A stretch of DNA of 64,000 nucleotides from Asaia bogorensis_B. GTDB taxonomy: Bacteria; Pseudomonadota; Alphaproteobacteria; Acetobacterales; Acetobacteraceae. The stretch is from the NCBI RefSeq assembly GCF_900465315.1, contig NZ_UBIX01000008.1. One strand, 5' to 3'. A program made the translations under genes and the position numbers. The notes below the pieces were generated by a model. It saw nothing but the letters and a program-made list of their open reading frames with translations, was not told the DNA's origin and made no database searches. Every line of letters begins with the position of its first letter. The first letter of the stretch is position 1. This document shows, one piece after another, positions 62,067-64,000 of the stretch.

Positions 62067-63801
62067 ATGATTGCTCTTTCCACAGCAACTCTCCCGGCCC
62101 TCCCCTCCAGTGTCGAGACATTCTCCTATGACCGCGACGCCCTGACAGCCGGGATCGTGCATCTGAGCGTGGGCAATTTCCACCGCGCCCATCAGCTTTG
62201 GTACATGGACAAGCTTCTGCACGAACCGGGCAACAGCCATTGGGCCTTCTGCGGCGTCGGGCTGATTGACGACGCCACCGAGCGCCTCAAGCTGGAAGCA
62301 TTTCCGGCGCAGAACGACCTGTACACGCTGACCCGCTACGCCCCTGACGGAAAGACCCGCCATCAGGTGATCGGCAGCATGATCGCCTATCTTTTCGCCC
62401 CGGCCGACCCTGAGGCCGTTCTGGCCCGCATTGCTGCTCCCGCGACGCGCATCGTCTCCATGACCATCACGGAAGGCGGCTATAACCAGGATCACGCCAC
62501 AGGTGCCTACCGTCTGGAAGCCCCTCTGACCCAGCGTGAACTGGCCGATCCGGCCCGACCGGAATCGGCTTTTGGCTTCATTGTCGAAGGGCTGCGCCGC
62601 CGCCGTGAGGCGGGCATTGCGCCCTTCACCGTGCTGTCCTGCGATAACCTGCGCGATAATGGCGTGGTGACGCGCCGGTCCGTTCTGGCCCATGCCGAGG
62701 CGCTCGACCCCGATCTGGCAGCCTGGATCGCCCAGGAGGTCTCATTTCCGAGTTCAATGGTCGATCGCATTACGCCAGCTGTGCTCAAGGAAGACGCCGA
62801 ACGGGTCAATGCCGAATGTGGGGTGATTGACCAGCTGCCCGTGATCTCGGAAGAATTCGCGCAATGGGTCATTGAGGATCATTTCGTCAATGGGCGCCCC
62901 GAACTCGAAAAGGTCGGCGCGCAGCTTGTCCCTGACGTGCATCCCTACGAGCTCGCCAAGGTGCGTATGCTCAATGCTTCCCACTCCATGCTGGCCTATC
63001 CCGGCCAGCTTGCCGGGCTCGACACCGTACGTGATGCGATCACCGATCCGGGCATCCATGCTCTTGTCGATCGTTTCATGACGCTTGACGTCATCCCGCA
63101 TCTTACCGCGCCTGCCGGTATGTCCCTGCCCGATTATCGCGACCTGATCGTGGCCCGTTTCAGCAATCCGGCCGTGGGCGACAGGCTGGCCCGTATCACG
63201 GGTGACGGCGGCAGCAAATTGCCCGTCTTTCTCGCGCCCACATGGAACGTGCTGGTTGAAAAAGGGGCTGACATACAGCGCATCGCTTTCGTGCTGGCCT
63301 GCTTCATTCGCTACCTTCACGGCCGCACCGATGCCGGCGCTCGCNCCGCATCTTACCGCGCCTGCCGGTATGTCCCTGCCCGATTATCGCGACCTGATCG
63401 TGGCCCGTTTCAGCAATCCGGCCGTGGGCGACAGGCTGGCCCGTATCACGGGTGACGGCGGCAGCAAATTGCCCGTCTTTCTCGCGCCCACATGGAACGT
63501 GCTGGTTGAAAAAGGGGCTGACATACAGCGCATCGCTTTCGTGCTGGCCTGCTTCATTCGCTACCTTCACGGCCGCACCGATGCCGGCGCTCGCTTTGAG
63601 CCCTTCGAACCCGCCATGGGCGACACCCAGCGCGAGCGCGCCCTGTCATGGGAGAGCGTTTTCAGCATGACGGTGTTCGAAAGCTTCTCCCTGAGCGAAG
63701 CGCATCGCAGCCTGATACGTGAAATGGCAGAGAGAATGGAACAGAAGGGANCCCCCGCCGTTCTCGCTGAACTTCTCGCAGCGACGGGTTCCGGCAACTG
63801 A
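62067..63801 (+). CDS. mtlK: Mannitol 2-dehydrogenase, disrupted by an assembly join
   Basis: Long-chain polyol dehydrogenase that interconverts mannitol and fructose with NAD(P). Visible marks are IVHLSVGNFHRAHQLWYMDKLL, SMTITEGGYNQD, FTVLSCDNLRDNG and the catalytic K-x4-N-x2-H motif in AKVRMLNASHS. AGGA lies six bases before the ATG. As given, the frame breaks after the N at 63345, because an exact 249-bp repeat follows. Removing 250 bases restores one continuous 494-residue protein ending TGSGN, the normal family length. A second N at 63751 leaves the frame intact. Fructuronate reductase or arabinitol dehydrogenase specificity cannot be excluded. Confidence 0.9.
63096..63594. repeat. Exact 249-bp direct repeat around a single N (assembly artefact)
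   Basis: Bases 63096-63344 and 63346-63594 read as identical and are separated by one N at 63345. The repeat falls inside a conserved enzyme and destroys its frame; collapsing it restores the frame exactly. This is the mark of two contigs whose overlapping ends were placed side by side with a gap character. Confidence 0.92.
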
Positions 63802-64000
63802 CCTGACAGGCCCCGGAAGCACGTTGCCCCTGCCCGAAAAGGCCCGTTCATGGCTCAGCGCGCTTCCGGTTCTTTCCAGCCTATCTCAATCCAGCCTGCC
63901 ATTTCGCGGCCCAGAACAGCCGGGTTCCGGTTCGGGTCAGGCCTGCCAGCGATTCCCCACCTTGGAGAAATGCGTCTCGCCCTGGGTGGCCTGTGCCTCG
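63802..64000. other. Window end, possible partial gene
   Basis: About 200 bp after the mannitol dehydrogenase stop. Two minus-strand frames enter from the right edge and could be the 3' end of a gene: one stops near 63939, the other near 63856. Neither tail is recognisable. Confidence 0.3.

Noticed and set aside
63304..63801. Separate short dehydrogenase gene after the N
   Set aside because: It is the second copy of the overlapping contig end plus the true C-terminus, not a new gene.
63802..64000. Partial minus-strand gene at the right edge
   Set aside because: Two competing frames end here and neither tail is recognisable in under 150 bases, so no product is claimed.

Overview
The window looks like a chromosomal segment of an alphaproteobacterium of the family Acetobacteraceae (acetic acid bacteria). 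The DNA is GC-rich by eye. It carries an alphaproteobacterial RNase E with an acidic insert, a complete mreBCD-mrdA-rodA operon, an EipB-type envelope protein, a mannitol 2-dehydrogenase and a cytosolic GH32 sucrose/fructan hydrolase. An Asaia, Gluconobacter or Kozakia-like organism would fit, but the genus is a guess. No phage, insertion sequence, CRISPR array or rRNA was seen; one tRNA, Arg(CCG), is present.

Layout. 1-9.5 kb: argS (cut by the window edge) and dgt, divergent erpA-xth, then aspS with eipB, a Rieske/FAD reductase and surE. 9.6-13.6 kb: a Gly/Gln-rich DUF2076 protein and glyQS. 14-17.4 kb: a possible secreted protein diverging from a tightly coupled three-gene operon (NAD_binding_9 oxidoreductase, YidH-like membrane protein, LysR regulator) preceded by palindromes. 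17.3-23.6 kb: the cell-elongation operon mreB-mreC-mreD-mrdA-rodA, with a DUF3293 gene at its end. 23.9-24.7 kb: two tandem glycine-zipper lipoproteins. 24.9-31.1 kb: leuA, a Tat-type amidase and rne. 31.5-43.4 kb: a small lipoprotein coupled to xseA, purD, a small cytoplasmic protein, an acyltransferase, an orphan peptide-binding protein, a Sco-like protein coupled to polA, and a lipoprotein hydrolase. 43.5-50.1 kb: tRNA-Arg, a GlcG/HbpS protein, proline-rich and lipoprotein ORFs, sugE behind a guanidine-II (mini-ykkC) riboswitch, a Gfo/Idh/MocA oxidoreductase, GH32 with an operator-like promoter, and DUF2252. 50.2-64 kb: an ArsB-type and an MFS transporter, a flippase and glycosyltransferase pair, kup with a small upstream gene, a HerA-like ATPase, a BaiN-like flavoprotein and mannitol 2-dehydrogenase.

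Most genes are housekeeping. Two observations stand out. First, the sugE leader contains two hairpins with ACGA and ACGG loops, just ahead of a SugE protein that has the Gdx signature residues; together they predict guanidine-responsive export. Second, the mannitol dehydrogenase gene is disrupted by an exact 249-bp direct repeat around a single N, which is almost certainly a contig-joining error rather than biology. Removing 250 bases restores a 494-residue enzyme. I did not find strong evidence for a wholly undescribed system. The most open pieces are the NAD_binding_9/YidH/LysR operon, the Sco-like protein with a Cys-x4-Cys site, the orphan HerA-like ATPase and the small protein upstream of kup.
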